DNA of 64,000 nucleotides from Rhodococcus qingshengii (GCF_021025955.1 NZ_JAJNCL010000017.1:1-64000); one strand, 5' to 3'; numbered from the stretch's first letter, positions 41,083 to 49,155 are shown. A program made the numbers and translations. The notes: a model not told the origin generated them from the sequence alone.

Positions 41083-41762
41083 ACGGGTTCCCCCTCGGCT
41101 GACAGGACGGCAGGAACCTTCGACGAGCTCGACGTCCTGGTCCACGGGGTCAGGAATCGGCCGATCAGATACAGGATCAGATCGAGTGCGAGCGCCAGCA
41201 CGACGATCGCGATGATGCCGGCAACGATCTGATCCGGGTAGTCACGGTCGTAGCCCTGTTTGAACAGAACTCCCAGCCCACCGATTCCGATCAGTGATCC
41301 GACCGAAACCAGCGAAATGTTGGTAACGGCAATAACTCTGATGTTCGCGATCATCACCGGCAGCGCCAACGGCAACTCGACAGTCAGGGCGCGTCGTAGT
41401 GGCGTGAACCCGACGGCGGTGGAGGCGTCGATGACGTTGTCCGGCACCGAGTCGAGTGCTTCGGGCACGGCTCGGATGAGCAGTGCCGTCGCGTACACGC
41501 TGAGTGCGATCACGACGTTGAGCGGATCAAGGGTCTTGAGACCGAACAACTGGGGGATCGTGACGAACAGCGCGAGCGACGGAATCGTGAACGCGATGCT
41601 CGCCAGGGTCAACGTGATTCGGCGCAGCCACCGGACGTTGCGGATCGCTGTTCCTACCGGCACGGCAATCAGGAGGCCGATCAGCAAGGGCAACAGCGCC
41701 AGATACAGATGGGTCTTCGAGTAGTCCACAACCGTCGAGAAATTGTCGATGAGCCAGCGCAT
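41079..41762 (-). CDS. Osmoprotectant ABC transporter permease (ProW/OpuC type), first subunit
   Basis: This 227-residue paralogue of the other permease has the loop VIDASTAVGFTPLRRALTVELPLALPVMIANIRVIAV near 115-150. It ends VGSLIGIGGLGVLFKQGYDRD, matching betaine permeases. ATG 41762 (MRWLIDN) is chosen; the longer frame starts inside the ATPase gene. It lies 4 bp after the ATPase stop and overlaps the second permease by ATGA. Confidence 0.9.
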   Translation of the reverse strand: MRWLIDNFSTVVDYSKTHLYLALLPLLIGLLIAVPVGTAIRNVRWLRRITLTLASIAFTIPSLALFVTIPQLFGLKTLDPLNVVIALSVYATALLIRAVPEALDSVPDNVIDASTAVGFTPLRRALTVELPLALPVMIANIRVIAVTNISLVSVGSLIGIGGLGVLFKQGYDRDYPDQIVAGIIAIVVLALALDLILYLIGRFLTPWTRTSSSSKVPAVLSAEGEPV

Positions 41763-41766
41763 GCCG

Positions 41767-42912
41767 CTACGCCCCGAATCCCTCGGTGAAGGCGACTCGG
41801 TTGCGTTCCTCGTCCTCGCGTCGACGCTGATCTGCCAATTTCGCAACGACTTCGGAACCGAGGATCCCGCCGATGACCGAACCCTCGCCGTCGACGGCAA
41901 CGCCGATACCGGAAGGCGACGAGATTGCCGCGTCGAGTGCTTGGCGGAGATCGCCGCCGGGGGAGAACAGCGAACCACCGGCCGACGTCGACTGAGCAAG
42001 GGTGCGTCCCGAGCGCAGGCCTTCGACGCCGGTCACGTCGATCCATCCCTGGGGGCTTCCGCTGTCCGTGACCACGAGAACCCATTCGCCCAATTCGAGA
42101 CGCAGAGCCTTCAATTCGTTCTCGACGGCCGTACGGACCGGGTGAAGAGGAACCTCGTCGGCAGCGCGGAACGACAATCCCCGATAGCCGCGATCGCGTC
42201 CGACAAATCCGGCGACAAAATCCGTTGCCGGAGCGGCCAACACGTCGCGAGGCGCCGCCACCTGCTGAAGACGCCCACCGGGACCGAAGACGGCAATGTG
42301 ATCACCGAGTTTGACTGCTTCGTCGATGTCGTGGGTGACGAAGACGATCGTCTTCTTCAGTTCGCTTTGCAGACGGAGCATTTCGGTCTGCAAATCCTCA
42401 CGCACCACCGGATCGACGGCGCTGAAGGGCTCGTCCATCAACAGGATCGGCGGATCGGCTGCCAAAGCACGGGCAACTCCCACACGTTGCTGCTGCCCAC
42501 CGGAGAGTTGCCCGGGATAGCGAGTGGCAAGTGAGATGTCCAGACCGACTCGTTCGAGCACACCCAACGCCGCTTTACGTGCTGCGCGGCGGGACTCACC
42601 GCGCAGCACCGGAACCGTTGCGACGTTGTCGATCACGGTGCGGTGGGGAAGCAGGCCGGCATTCTGAATGACGTACCCGATACCGAGACGGAGTTTCACC
42701 GCGTCGGTCTGGGCGATGTCCCGGCCATCGACGAAGATCTTGCCCGACGTCGGTGTGATCATCCGGTTGATCATGCGCATCGACGTCGTCTTACCGCACC
42801 CGGACGGCCCCACGAACACCGTGAACGACTCGGCCTCGATGGTGAGATCGAGACGGTCGACGGCGGTAGTGCCGTCCGGATACTGCTTGGTGACACCCTC
42901 GAAGGTGATCAC
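41767..42912 (-). CDS. Osmoprotectant ABC transporter ATPase (ProV/OpuCA type) with CBS domain
   Basis: This 381-residue ATPase has Walker A GPSGCGKTT, Q-loop YVIQNAGLLPHRTV, signature LSGGQQQRVGVARALA, Walker B ILLMDEPFSAVDP and switch His in VTHDIDEAVKLGD. The C-terminal part is a CBS-type domain, as in ionic-strength-sensing OpuA/OpuC ATPases, which suggests osmotic control of activity. GTG 42912 starts 5 bp after the stop of the binding-protein gene, so expression is coupled. Confidence 0.92.
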   Translation of the reverse strand: MITFEGVTKQYPDGTTAVDRLDLTIEAESFTVFVGPSGCGKTTSMRMINRMITPTSGKIFVDGRDIAQTDAVKLRLGIGYVIQNAGLLPHRTVIDNVATVPVLRGESRRAARKAALGVLERVGLDISLATRYPGQLSGGQQQRVGVARALAADPPILLMDEPFSAVDPVVREDLQTEMLRLQSELKKTIVFVTHDIDEAVKLGDHIAVFGPGGRLQQVAAPRDVLAAPATDFVAGFVGRDRGYRGLSFRAADEVPLHPVRTAVENELKALRLELGEWVLVVTDSGSPQGWIDVTGVEGLRSGRTLAQSTSAGGSLFSPGGDLRQALDAAISSPSGIGVAVDGEGSVIGGILGSEVVAKLADQRRREDEERNRVAFTEGFGA

Positions 42913-42916
42913 GTGA

Positions 42917-43855
42917 CTACGAGACCGGCTTGTCGAGGCCCTGCGCCGTCACCCACGCCTTGGCCGCCGCTGCCGGCTCCGTCTTGGTGTCGCCGGACAC
43001 CTGGACGTTGAGTGCCAACAATTCTTCGGTGGTGAGCTTGGCGGACACCGCATCGAGGACCGACTTCAACTTGTCGGAAGACTTCGAGGCACGCAGTACC
43101 GGCACCACGTTCTGGGCCGGGAAATTGTTCTTCGGGTCTTCGAGAACCACGAAGTTGTTTGCCGGGATGGAGGCCGACGTCGTGAAGATGTTTGCTGCGG
43201 CGATGTCGCCGGACGAGAGCGCCTTCACGGTTGCCGGTCCACCGCCGTCGGCGATCGGGACGAAGTTGGCAGCCGAGATGTCGAGACCGTAGTTGGACTT
43301 CAAACCGGGCAATCCGGCTGGGCGTTCCTGGAACTCGGCCGGAGCACCGAACTTGACCTCGGCGGAGTGCGGAGCCAGATCGGCGATCGTCTTCAGGTTC
43401 CACTTGTCTGCGGTTTCCTTGGTGACGACGACGGCGTCCTTGTCCTCGGCGGACGCGGGCGTCGCAATCGCCAATTCCGGCCCGAGAGCTGCGGGAAGGG
43501 CAGCGAGGACGTCAGCGGAGCTGGTGGCTGTGCTGTCGGGATCCAAGTACTGCAGGAGGTTTCCCGTGTAATCCGGAATGACGCTGATGGACCCGTCCTC
43601 GAGCGCCGGAATGTACGCCTCACGGCTGCCGACGTTGAACGACGTGGAGACATCGAACCCGTTGACACGCAGTGCTTCGGCGTAGATGTTGGCGATCGTC
43701 TCGGACTCGGTGAAGTTGGCGGAGCCGACGACGACCGCGTTGGGATCGCTGTTGGAGTCACCGTCACTGCTACCGCACGCTGTGAGCGCAGTGAGAGAGA
43801 CGACAGTTGCCGCGGCTACGAGCCAACGGTTGGAACGAAAGCGTGAGGTGCGCAT
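42917..43855 (-). CDS. Osmoprotectant-binding lipoprotein (OpuC/ProX type)
   Basis: This 312-residue lipoprotein has lipobox LTAC with Cys27 and a glycine-betaine/choline-binding fold: VVVGSANFTESETIANIYAEALRV near residue 40 and ISVIPDYTGNLLQYLDP near 85 are ProX/OpuCC hallmarks. Four further aromatic residues could form a cation cage, but they are not resolved here. ATG 43855 has GGAAGGA 7 nt upstream; the open frame continues to 43951 without support. It heads the importer operon and faces a paralogous binding-protein gene across 202 bp. Confidence 0.9.
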   Translation of the reverse strand: MRTSRFRSNRWLVAAATVVSLTALTACGSSDGDSNSDPNAVVVGSANFTESETIANIYAEALRVNGFDVSTSFNVGSREAYIPALEDGSISVIPDYTGNLLQYLDPDSTATSSADVLAALPAALGPELAIATPASAEDKDAVVVTKETADKWNLKTIADLAPHSAEVKFGAPAEFQERPAGLPGLKSNYGLDISAANFVPIADGGGPATVKALSSGDIAAANIFTTSASIPANNFVVLEDPKNNFPAQNVVPVLRASKSSDKLKSVLDAVSAKLTTEELLALNVQVSGDTKTEPAAAAKAWVTAQGLDKPVS

Positions 43856-43871
43856 GAGCGTCCTTCCGGTT

Positions 43872-43898
43872 TTTCGGGCGTCCCGTGTTTCGGGCGTC
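43872..43898 (-). repeat. Direct repeat in the promoter of the osmoprotectant importer
   Basis: TTTCGGGCGTC occurs at 43872-43882 and 43888-43898, a 16-bp period, 17-43 bp upstream of the binding-protein ATG. It could be a two-site operator or a translational control element. Confidence 0.5.
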
Positions 43899-43978
43899 GG
43901 TAACCATCCCTTGTGGCGAAGCCACCCGAGTGGCTTCGACGGCGCCGCCACCGAGTGGCTGCGTCAGGACTGGTTACC
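43899..43978. promoter_or_regulatory. 80-nt three-stem structured intergenic element
   Basis: Outer arms GGTAACCA (43899-43906) and TGGTTACC (43971-43978) are a perfect inverted repeat. Inside lie a perfect 9-bp hairpin (43917-43925 with 43930-43938, loop CCGA) and a second hairpin (GCCAC-CGA-GTGGC, about 43947-43959) with the same CCGAGTGGC core, extendable by flanking pairs. Both inner hairpins share near-identical sequence, so they may be a local duplication. On the minus strand it would form the 5' leader of the importer operon. Confidence 0.55.
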
Positions 43979-44057
43979 GCGCATCGCCCGACAAGTGTAA
44001 CGATAGGTACCGACATGGCACGGTTTTCGATCCATGGGATTGGATGTGAGGATTTCG

Positions 44058-44942
44058 GTGAAGAGCACACGCACGAAGTATTCGACTGTTGTTGCAGCAC
44101 TGATGGTCCTGCCGATTCTCAGCGGATGCGCAAACGGTGATTCGGTGGTAGAGAGCGCCGAAGTGGAGTCTCGCGACCAGATCGTGGTGGCCGCGGACGC
44201 ATCGGTGGAGAGTTCGGTGTTGGCCGAGGTGTATTCGACGGTGCTCTCCTCCTCCGGTCTGTCGGCTCGCGTCGAATCGGTGGGTGGTGGCAGAAACCAA
44301 TCACTAGAGGCCCTGGACGCAGCCCGAGTCACGTTGGTACCCGAGTTCACCGGCGCGCTGCTCGATCACTACGACCCGTCATCCCCGGCCCGCAAGGCCG
44401 ACGACGTCTTCGAAGCCTTGAGTCGCTCTCTGCCGGAGGGTCTTTCGGTGTCCGACTATGCGATGGCCGAAGACCGTGCGGTCGTTGCACTCGACACCGC
44501 ATTCGCACAGTCGTTGGGAGCGAAGACGATAGAAGCCTTTGCCCCTTCGTGTGCCGCGGCGACGTCGCTCGTCTCTGTGAGATTCGTCGAGGACGGGGCG
44601 GTAGAACAGTTGGCCGAGGGCGCCGAGTGTGTCTTCGCCGGTGTCGAACAGGCAACACCGGCGGACGTACCCGGTGCACAGGTATTCGGAACCACGACGC
44701 TGTCAGCGCTGGCTCAGTCCGATGCCGTCACAGTGCTCGCTGATTCGAATCACGTTCTGGCTGCGCAGAACGTCGTTCCACTCTTCCGAACGGGTGCACT
44801 GGGAGATTCGGCTGTCAAGGCGCTCAGCGTCGTCGCAGGTGAACTGTCCACCACCGACCTCGCTGCGATGATCGATCAGGTCCGGACAGGCAAGGCGTCA
44901 GCCTCGGAAGTCGCCCGCACCTGGTGGGACACCCGTCAGTAA
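44058..44942 (+). CDS. Divergent paralogue of the osmoprotectant-binding lipoprotein
   Basis: This protein of about 294 residues has lipobox LSGC with Cys24 and the same domain order as the neighbouring binding protein. The ligand motif is changed: QIVVAADASVESSVLAEVYSTVL replaces the GSANFTES-type sequence, and LVPEFTGALLDHYDP replaces IPDYTGNLLQYLDP. This suggests another ligand or a regulatory, non-transporting role. It has no permease or ATPase of its own nearby, and is transcribed divergently. GTG 44058 follows GAGGA by 5 nt; ATG 44034 is a longer alternative. Its stop codon lies in copy 1 of the 29-bp repeat. Confidence 0.85.
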   Translation: MKSTRTKYSTVVAALMVLPILSGCANGDSVVESAEVESRDQIVVAADASVESSVLAEVYSTVLSSSGLSARVESVGGGRNQSLEALDAARVTLVPEFTGALLDHYDPSSPARKADDVFEALSRSLPEGLSVSDYAMAEDRAVVALDTAFAQSLGAKTIEAFAPSCAAATSLVSVRFVEDGAVEQLAEGAECVFAGVEQATPADVPGAQVFGTTTLSALAQSDAVTVLADSNHVLAAQNVVPLFRTGALGDSAVKALSVVAGELSTTDLAAMIDQVRTGKASASEVARTWWDTRQ

Positions 44943-45000
44943 CAGGAACGGAGTGGGCCACCCGTCAGTGACATAGACGGAGTGGGACACCCGTCAGTGA
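44924..45000. repeat. 29-bp tandem repeat spanning two convergent gene ends
   Basis: Copies start at 44924, 44953 and 44982 (2.65 units), with core GTGGGACACCCGTCAGTGA; copy 1 has TAA where copies 2 and 3 have TGA. The binding-protein gene stops in copy 1 and the hydrolase gene, on the other strand, takes its stop from copy 3. Confidence 0.85.
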
Positions 45001-45935
45001 GCGCTCGATCCCACCGCTGAACTCGAATCATCCTTGGCGCGAATCAGTTTCGATGCGATGAAGCGGCCCAGATCGGCGACGGCGTCTGCTGCTTCCTTGA
45101 CCAGTGACGCTTGTGCGTGGGCCACGTGCCACAGTCTTGCGTACTCGACCAGGGATACATCGACGCCGGCAGCGGAGAGCTTGTCGGTGAACGTCATGAT
45201 CTGCGGATAGAGAACTTCTTCGATACCGACGTGAATCCTGGTGGGCGGCAACCCGTCGAGCTTGCCGTGCATCGGTGCGTAGCCGGGATCTGTGCGATCG
45301 CCGCCGGCAAGGTAAGCGTCGGCGGCATCGAAGGACCACGCCGTGTTGACCACCAGGTCGGCCTTCTTGGTGGCACCCCGATCGCCGGGATCGACCCACG
45401 GTGAGATCAGTGCAAGCGCACCCGGGGTCACACCGTGACGTTCGATCAGACGCAGAGCGGTCGCGGCGGCCAAACCGCCACCGGCCGAATCGCCGGCGAT
45501 GGCAACGCGGTCTTCGGAATAGTCGAACTCGGTCACCAACTGCATGAAGGCGGAGACCGCGTCGTCGAGAGCGGCGGGATACGGGTTCTCCGGTGCGAGA
45601 CGGTAGTCCAAGGTGAAGACCGCACTGGACGATTCACGCGCGAGATGCGCTGCGAGAGAACGGTGGGTGGCCAGCGAACCCAGTGTGTACGCCCCGCCGT
45701 GCAGGTACAGAACTGCGGTGGGGCGCTCGGTTGCGCCGACGGTGATCTTCTCCGCCGGTCGGCAGGCTAGCTCCAGCGGGCGCACGACGGCGCCCGCTGG
45801 AACCTGCTGTAGCGGTGCCCCGGCCTCGAGCAGCAGACGTTGAATCCGATAAGGCAGTCGCGAGTTGAAAGCCAGACGGAAGTACGGCTTCAACAAGAAC
45901 GCGACCACGGGCAGCGGAAGGGTGAACGTGCTCAC
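44994..45935 (-). CDS. Alpha/beta hydrolase of the hormone-sensitive-lipase family
   Basis: This 313-residue esterase/lipase has the HSL oxyanion motif YLHGGAYTLGS near residue 78, the nucleophile elbow AIAGDSAGGG near 146 and a late catalytic His in LWHVAHAQ near 280, with an Asp near 250. The first 45 residues include a hydrophobic stretch (PLPVVAFLLKPYFRL) that may contact the membrane. GTG 45935 follows GGAG. It is followed, in the same orientation and 46 bp upstream, by an SDR and a monooxygenase; the three genes could serve lipid or ketone breakdown. Confidence 0.85.
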   Translation of the reverse strand: MSTFTLPLPVVAFLLKPYFRLAFNSRLPYRIQRLLLEAGAPLQQVPAGAVVRPLELACRPAEKITVGATERPTAVLYLHGGAYTLGSLATHRSLAAHLARESSSAVFTLDYRLAPENPYPAALDDAVSAFMQLVTEFDYSEDRVAIAGDSAGGGLAAATALRLIERHGVTPGALALISPWVDPGDRGATKKADLVVNTAWSFDAADAYLAGGDRTDPGYAPMHGKLDGLPPTRIHVGIEEVLYPQIMTFTDKLSAAGVDVSLVEYARLWHVAHAQASLVKEAADAVADLGRFIASKLIRAKDDSSSAVGSSAH

Positions 45936-45981
45936 CGGCAGGGCTCCTGACTCTGTATGCGAACTGCGCTGTAAAACGAAC

Positions 45982-46812
45982 TCAGCTGGACTTGGGCATC
46001 ATTCGACCGGCGACGATCGAGACGATGCGCTGGTAGCCCGATCCTACGAGGCGAACCCAGGCGTCGAGTGCGATTGCGTCCATGCCGATGAGAACGCGCG
46101 GCTTGCTCTTGCGAACGCCGTTGACGATCGTCTTGGCGGCATCTTCCGGAGTGGTGCGCGCGAGCTTGCGGTCGAAGAACTCGGAGAAGACCGCAAGATC
46201 TTCGCCCGGGCCTGCGGTGGCGTTGCGCGCGATGGCGGTCTTGATTCCGCCCGGGTGCACGCAGGTCACCTTCACCGGGTGCTTGGCGATCAGCATTTCC
46301 TGTCGAAGTGACTCGGTGAAGCCGCGAACGGCGAACTTAGCCGAGTTGTATGCGCTCTGACCCGGCATCGACAGCAGGCCGAAGAGGCTCGACACGTTCA
46401 CGATGTGCCCGTCGCCGGAGGCGATGACGTGGGGGAGGAATGCCTTTGTGCCGTTGACAACTCCCCAGAAGTCGACGTCCATGACGCGCTCGAAGTCCTT
46501 GAACTCGGACTTCTCGAAGGTGCCGTGGTACGCGATTCCGGCGTTGTTGTAGATCTGGTTGACCTTGCCGAAATGGGCGACAACCGCGTCTGCGTACTCG
46601 AGAACCGCTTCGCGCTGGGTGACGTCGAGATGGTCCGATTTCACCTCGGCTCCGATGGCCTCCACCAGACGCTTTGTCTCGGCCAGACCGACGGTGTCCA
46701 CGTCGGAGATTGCCAACTTGGCGCCCTGGCCGGCCAGGTTCAGTGCGAGTGCGCGACCGATGCCTGATCCCGCTCCGGTGATGACTACGACCTTGCCTGC
46801 AAAATCACTCAT
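45982..46812 (-). CDS. Short-chain dehydrogenase/reductase
   Basis: This 276-residue Rossmann-fold enzyme has the cofactor motif TGAGSGIG (residues 12-19), NNAG near 88 and the active site Tyr-x-x-x-Lys in SAYNSAKFAV, with Ser before it in NVSSLFG. ATG 46812 overlaps the monooxygenase stop by ATGA, and the longer open frame begins inside that gene. It probably oxidises an alcohol or reduces a ketone in the same pathway as the Baeyer-Villiger-type enzyme. Confidence 0.9.
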   Translation of the reverse strand: MSDFAGKVVVITGAGSGIGRALALNLAGQGAKLAISDVDTVGLAETKRLVEAIGAEVKSDHLDVTQREAVLEYADAVVAHFGKVNQIYNNAGIAYHGTFEKSEFKDFERVMDVDFWGVVNGTKAFLPHVIASGDGHIVNVSSLFGLLSMPGQSAYNSAKFAVRGFTESLRQEMLIAKHPVKVTCVHPGGIKTAIARNATAGPGEDLAVFSEFFDRKLARTTPEDAAKTIVNGVRKSKPRVLIGMDAIALDAWVRLVGSGYQRIVSIVAGRMMPKSS

Positions 46813-48383
46813 TGTGCTACCGCCTTCTCGTCGTCGAGGTCGATCTGTGAGGTGGTCGCGGTGCCGACGGCGCCGAGATCCGAGGTGGCGACGCTGCGGT
46901 ATGCCGCGAGGTCGAAATGCTTGGTGGCGTTGCGGAACTGGAAGGTGAAGCCTGGCCACAGGGTGGTGTTGTTTCCGTGCTTGTCCATGTACCAGCTGGC
47001 GCAACCGCCGTTGTTCCACACGCTCTTGGACATGGCTGCCTGCAGGTCCTTGTTGTACTTGTCCTGCTTGTCCTTGCGCACCTCGATGGTGCCGATGTCG
47101 TACTTGTCGATGGTGGTGATCGCGTCGACCAGGTAGTTGATCTGCGACTCGATCATGAAGACCATCGACGAATGTCCGAGGCCGGTGTTGGGTCCGACGA
47201 GGAAGAACATGTTGGGGAAGTTGGCAACTGCCGCGCCCTTGTACCCCTGCATGCCGGTCTCTTCGAAGACCTCGGCCAGCGAGCGTCCGTCCTTGCCGAA
47301 GATTCCGGCGAAGGTGGGGGAGTCGGTGACGTGGAAACCGGTCGCCACGACGATGGCATCGATCTCACGCGTGGTGCCGGTCTTCGAGACGATCCCGTTG
47401 GCGGTGACCTCCTCGATGCCTTCGGTCACCAGGTCGACATTGTCCTGGGCGAGGGTGGGGAAGTAGTTGTTCGAGATCAGCATGCGCTTGCAGCCGATCT
47501 GGAAGTTGGGCATGACCTTCTTACGAAGATCCTTGTCCTTGATCTGAGCCTTCAGGTGACGCTCGGCGGCGAACTGCAGCGGCTTCATGAAGACCGGCGC
47601 TTTGGCCAGGCCGACGACCTGCGTCTCTCGCATCCAGTAAATGCCGGTGCGGCACAGTTTCTGGAAGCCGGGTAGGTACTTGAATGCGAGGTGCTCGATC
47701 TTGGTGTACTCGCGGTCTGCGCGGGGCAGGATCCACGGCGCCGTGCGCTGGTACACGTCGAGATGTGAGACCTTCTTGCCGATGGCGGGCACGATCTGGA
47801 TGGCCGAGGCGCCGGTTCCGATGACGGCCACGCGCTTGCCGGTCAGATCGGCGTCGTGGTTCCAGCGCGAGGAGTGGAAGATCTCGCCCTTGAAGCCGTC
47901 GATTCCCTTGATATCGGGAAGTGAAGGCTCACACAGTGCGCCGACGGCCGAGACGACGATCTTTGCGACGAATTCACCCTTGTTGGTGCTGACGTGCCAC
48001 TGAGCCGACGACTCGTCCCATCGGGCGGAGAGTACGTCGCAGTCGAAGATGTGCTTATCGAGCACCTTGTGGCGGTTGGCCACCGACTGGATGTACTTGT
48101 AGATCTCGGGCTGGGTAGAGAAGGAGCGTGTCCACTCCGGGTTGAGTGCAAAAGAGTACGAGTACAAATGCGACGGCACGTCACATGCGGCGCCCGGGTA
48201 GCTGTTGTCACGCCAGGTTCCGCCGACGTCATTGCCGCGCTCGAGGACAACGTAGTCGGTGATGCCGGCCTGTGCCAGTTTGATCGCCGCACCGAGACCG
48301 GCGAAACCACTGCCGATGATCAGTGTGCCGACGTGGCGAGTATCCGCGGCCGGTGCTGAGGTATCTGTAACTGGAAGACTCAT
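46809..48383 (-). CDS. Flavin-containing Baeyer-Villiger-type monooxygenase
   Basis: This 524-residue enzyme has an FAD-binding GxGxxG (Gly24, Gly26, Gly29), a second Rossmann motif for NADPH (VAVIGTGASAIQ near residue 187), and the fingerprint FxGxxxHxxxW at Phe164-Trp174. The usual Pro/Asp after that Trp is Asn here. Type I Baeyer-Villiger monooxygenases oxidise ketones to esters or oxygenate heteroatoms. The gene starts 72 bp from divergent tetR. It is probably leaderless, with TATCGT 7 nt before the ATG. The hydrolase and SDR genes behind it fit ester cleavage and alcohol oxidation. Confidence 0.9.
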   Translation of the reverse strand: MSLPVTDTSAPAADTRHVGTLIIGSGFAGLGAAIKLAQAGITDYVVLERGNDVGGTWRDNSYPGAACDVPSHLYSYSFALNPEWTRSFSTQPEIYKYIQSVANRHKVLDKHIFDCDVLSARWDESSAQWHVSTNKGEFVAKIVVSAVGALCEPSLPDIKGIDGFKGEIFHSSRWNHDADLTGKRVAVIGTGASAIQIVPAIGKKVSHLDVYQRTAPWILPRADREYTKIEHLAFKYLPGFQKLCRTGIYWMRETQVVGLAKAPVFMKPLQFAAERHLKAQIKDKDLRKKVMPNFQIGCKRMLISNNYFPTLAQDNVDLVTEGIEEVTANGIVSKTGTTREIDAIVVATGFHVTDSPTFAGIFGKDGRSLAEVFEETGMQGYKGAAVANFPNMFFLVGPNTGLGHSSMVFMIESQINYLVDAITTIDKYDIGTIEVRKDKQDKYNKDLQAAMSKSVWNNGGCASWYMDKHGNNTTLWPGFTFQFRNATKHFDLAAYRSVATSDLGAVGTATTSQIDLDDEKAVAQ

Positions 48384-48390
48384 GTAGGGA

Positions 48391-48396
48391 ACGATA
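48391..48396 (-). promoter_or_regulatory. -10 box of the monooxygenase gene, leaderless type
   Basis: On the minus strand TATCGT ends 7 nt before the ATG at 48383, with no ribosome-binding site. The operator palindrome lies between this box and tetR. Confidence 0.45.
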
Positions 48397-48402
48397 TGCC
48401 TT

Positions 48403-48431
48403 TATTGAGTCACGGTCAATAGCTTATTGAC
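48403..48431. promoter_or_regulatory. Putative TetR operator array (TATTGA palindromes)
   Basis: The perfect dyad GTCAATA-GCT-TATTGAC spans 48415-48431, and another TATTGA at 48403-48408 is inverted relative to TCAATA at 48416-48421. Further TATTG-like sequence follows at 48447. Sites lie between the divergent starts, as expected for a TetR repressor that controls itself and the monooxygenase operon. Confidence 0.6.
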
Positions 48432-48441
48432 GAATATTCAG

Positions 48442-48447
48442 TAGTCT
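48442..48447 (+). promoter_or_regulatory. -10 box of tetR, leaderless type
   Basis: TAGTCT ends 7 nt before ATG 48455 and no ribosome-binding site is present. The operator array lies directly upstream, so repression of this promoter is likely. Confidence 0.5.
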
Positions 48448-48454
48448 ATTGGGC

Positions 48455-49084
48455 ATGGACGCAGTAAAGCGAACGCGGCTCGACCCTGCGCAACGCCGAG
48501 CGCAACTCATCGACCTCGGGGCGCGGATGCTGGCCGAACGGCCGCTCGAACAGATTTCCGTCGAGGACATCGCCGATCAAGCGGGTGTCTCGCGTGGGCT
48601 TCTGTTCCACTACTTCGCGTCGAAAAGCGAGTTCCATCTGGCGATCGTCCGACACAGCAGTGAACAGATGCTCCAGCGCACCGAGCCGAGCGAATCGGAC
48701 GATCCGATGCTCACCCTCCGGTCAGTGCTGGCGTCGTATGTCGACTACGTGACCGAGAACCGCAATACATACGTCTCACTGCTCCGGGGGACCGCCAGCG
48801 GGGATCCGCAGATGCGCGAGGTGTTCGAGCACACCCGCGACATCATGGCGAAGAGGACCCTCGATCAGCTCCCGAAGATCGGCCTGACGCGAACGCCTCA
48901 GGTGGAGTTGGCCGTTCGCGGTTGGATCGCGTTTGTCGAGGAAGCCACCATCAGTTGGCTCCGCGCGCCGGCCATCACCCGCGAGGAACTGATCGACCTG
49001 ACGGTTCAGTCGTTGCCCGCGTTGGCACTGGCCGCCGTCGGTTTCGATGCCGGGCCGGATCTGGGTCTGCTGCAATCGAATTGA
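48455..49084 (+). CDS. TetR-family transcriptional regulator
   Basis: This 209-residue regulator has an N-terminal helix-turn-helix (ISVEDIADQAGVSRGLLFHYFASKSEFHLAIV, about 33-64) and a C-terminal ligand domain with no recognisable signature. It is divergent from the monooxygenase operon, separated by palindromic sites, and likely represses it until a ketone-like substrate binds. ATG 48455 is chosen over a TTG two codons earlier because of the leaderless -10 box. A strong terminator follows. Confidence 0.9.
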   Translation: MDAVKRTRLDPAQRRAQLIDLGARMLAERPLEQISVEDIADQAGVSRGLLFHYFASKSEFHLAIVRHSSEQMLQRTEPSESDDPMLTLRSVLASYVDYVTENRNTYVSLLRGTASGDPQMREVFEHTRDIMAKRTLDQLPKIGLTRTPQVELAVRGWIAFVEEATISWLRAPAITREELIDLTVQSLPALALAAVGFDAGPDLGLLQSN

Positions 49085-49094
49085 CATGTACGCA

Positions 49095-49140
49095 AAAGGC
49101 CGGGCCCCACACTCCTTGCGGAATGTGGGGCCCGGCCCTT
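49095..49140. terminator. Bidirectional hairpin terminator between tetR and kgd
   Basis: The arms AAGGCCGGGCCCCACA and its near-complement form a GC-rich stem of about 16 bp with a loop near 12 nt. The hairpin separates convergent tetR and kgd; both strands end in short U-rich sequence. Confidence 0.85.
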
Positions 49141-49155
49141 ATTGCTTGCCACTGA

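Noticed and set aside
43899-43978. Known riboswitch (SAM, guanidine, TPP or cobalamin) in the osmoprotectant leader
   Set aside because: I compared remembered conserved cores with this segment and none fits. It is reported as an unassigned structure instead.
44924-45000. Possible CRISPR array
   Set aside because: The 29-bp units are contiguous without spacers, so this is a tandem repeat.
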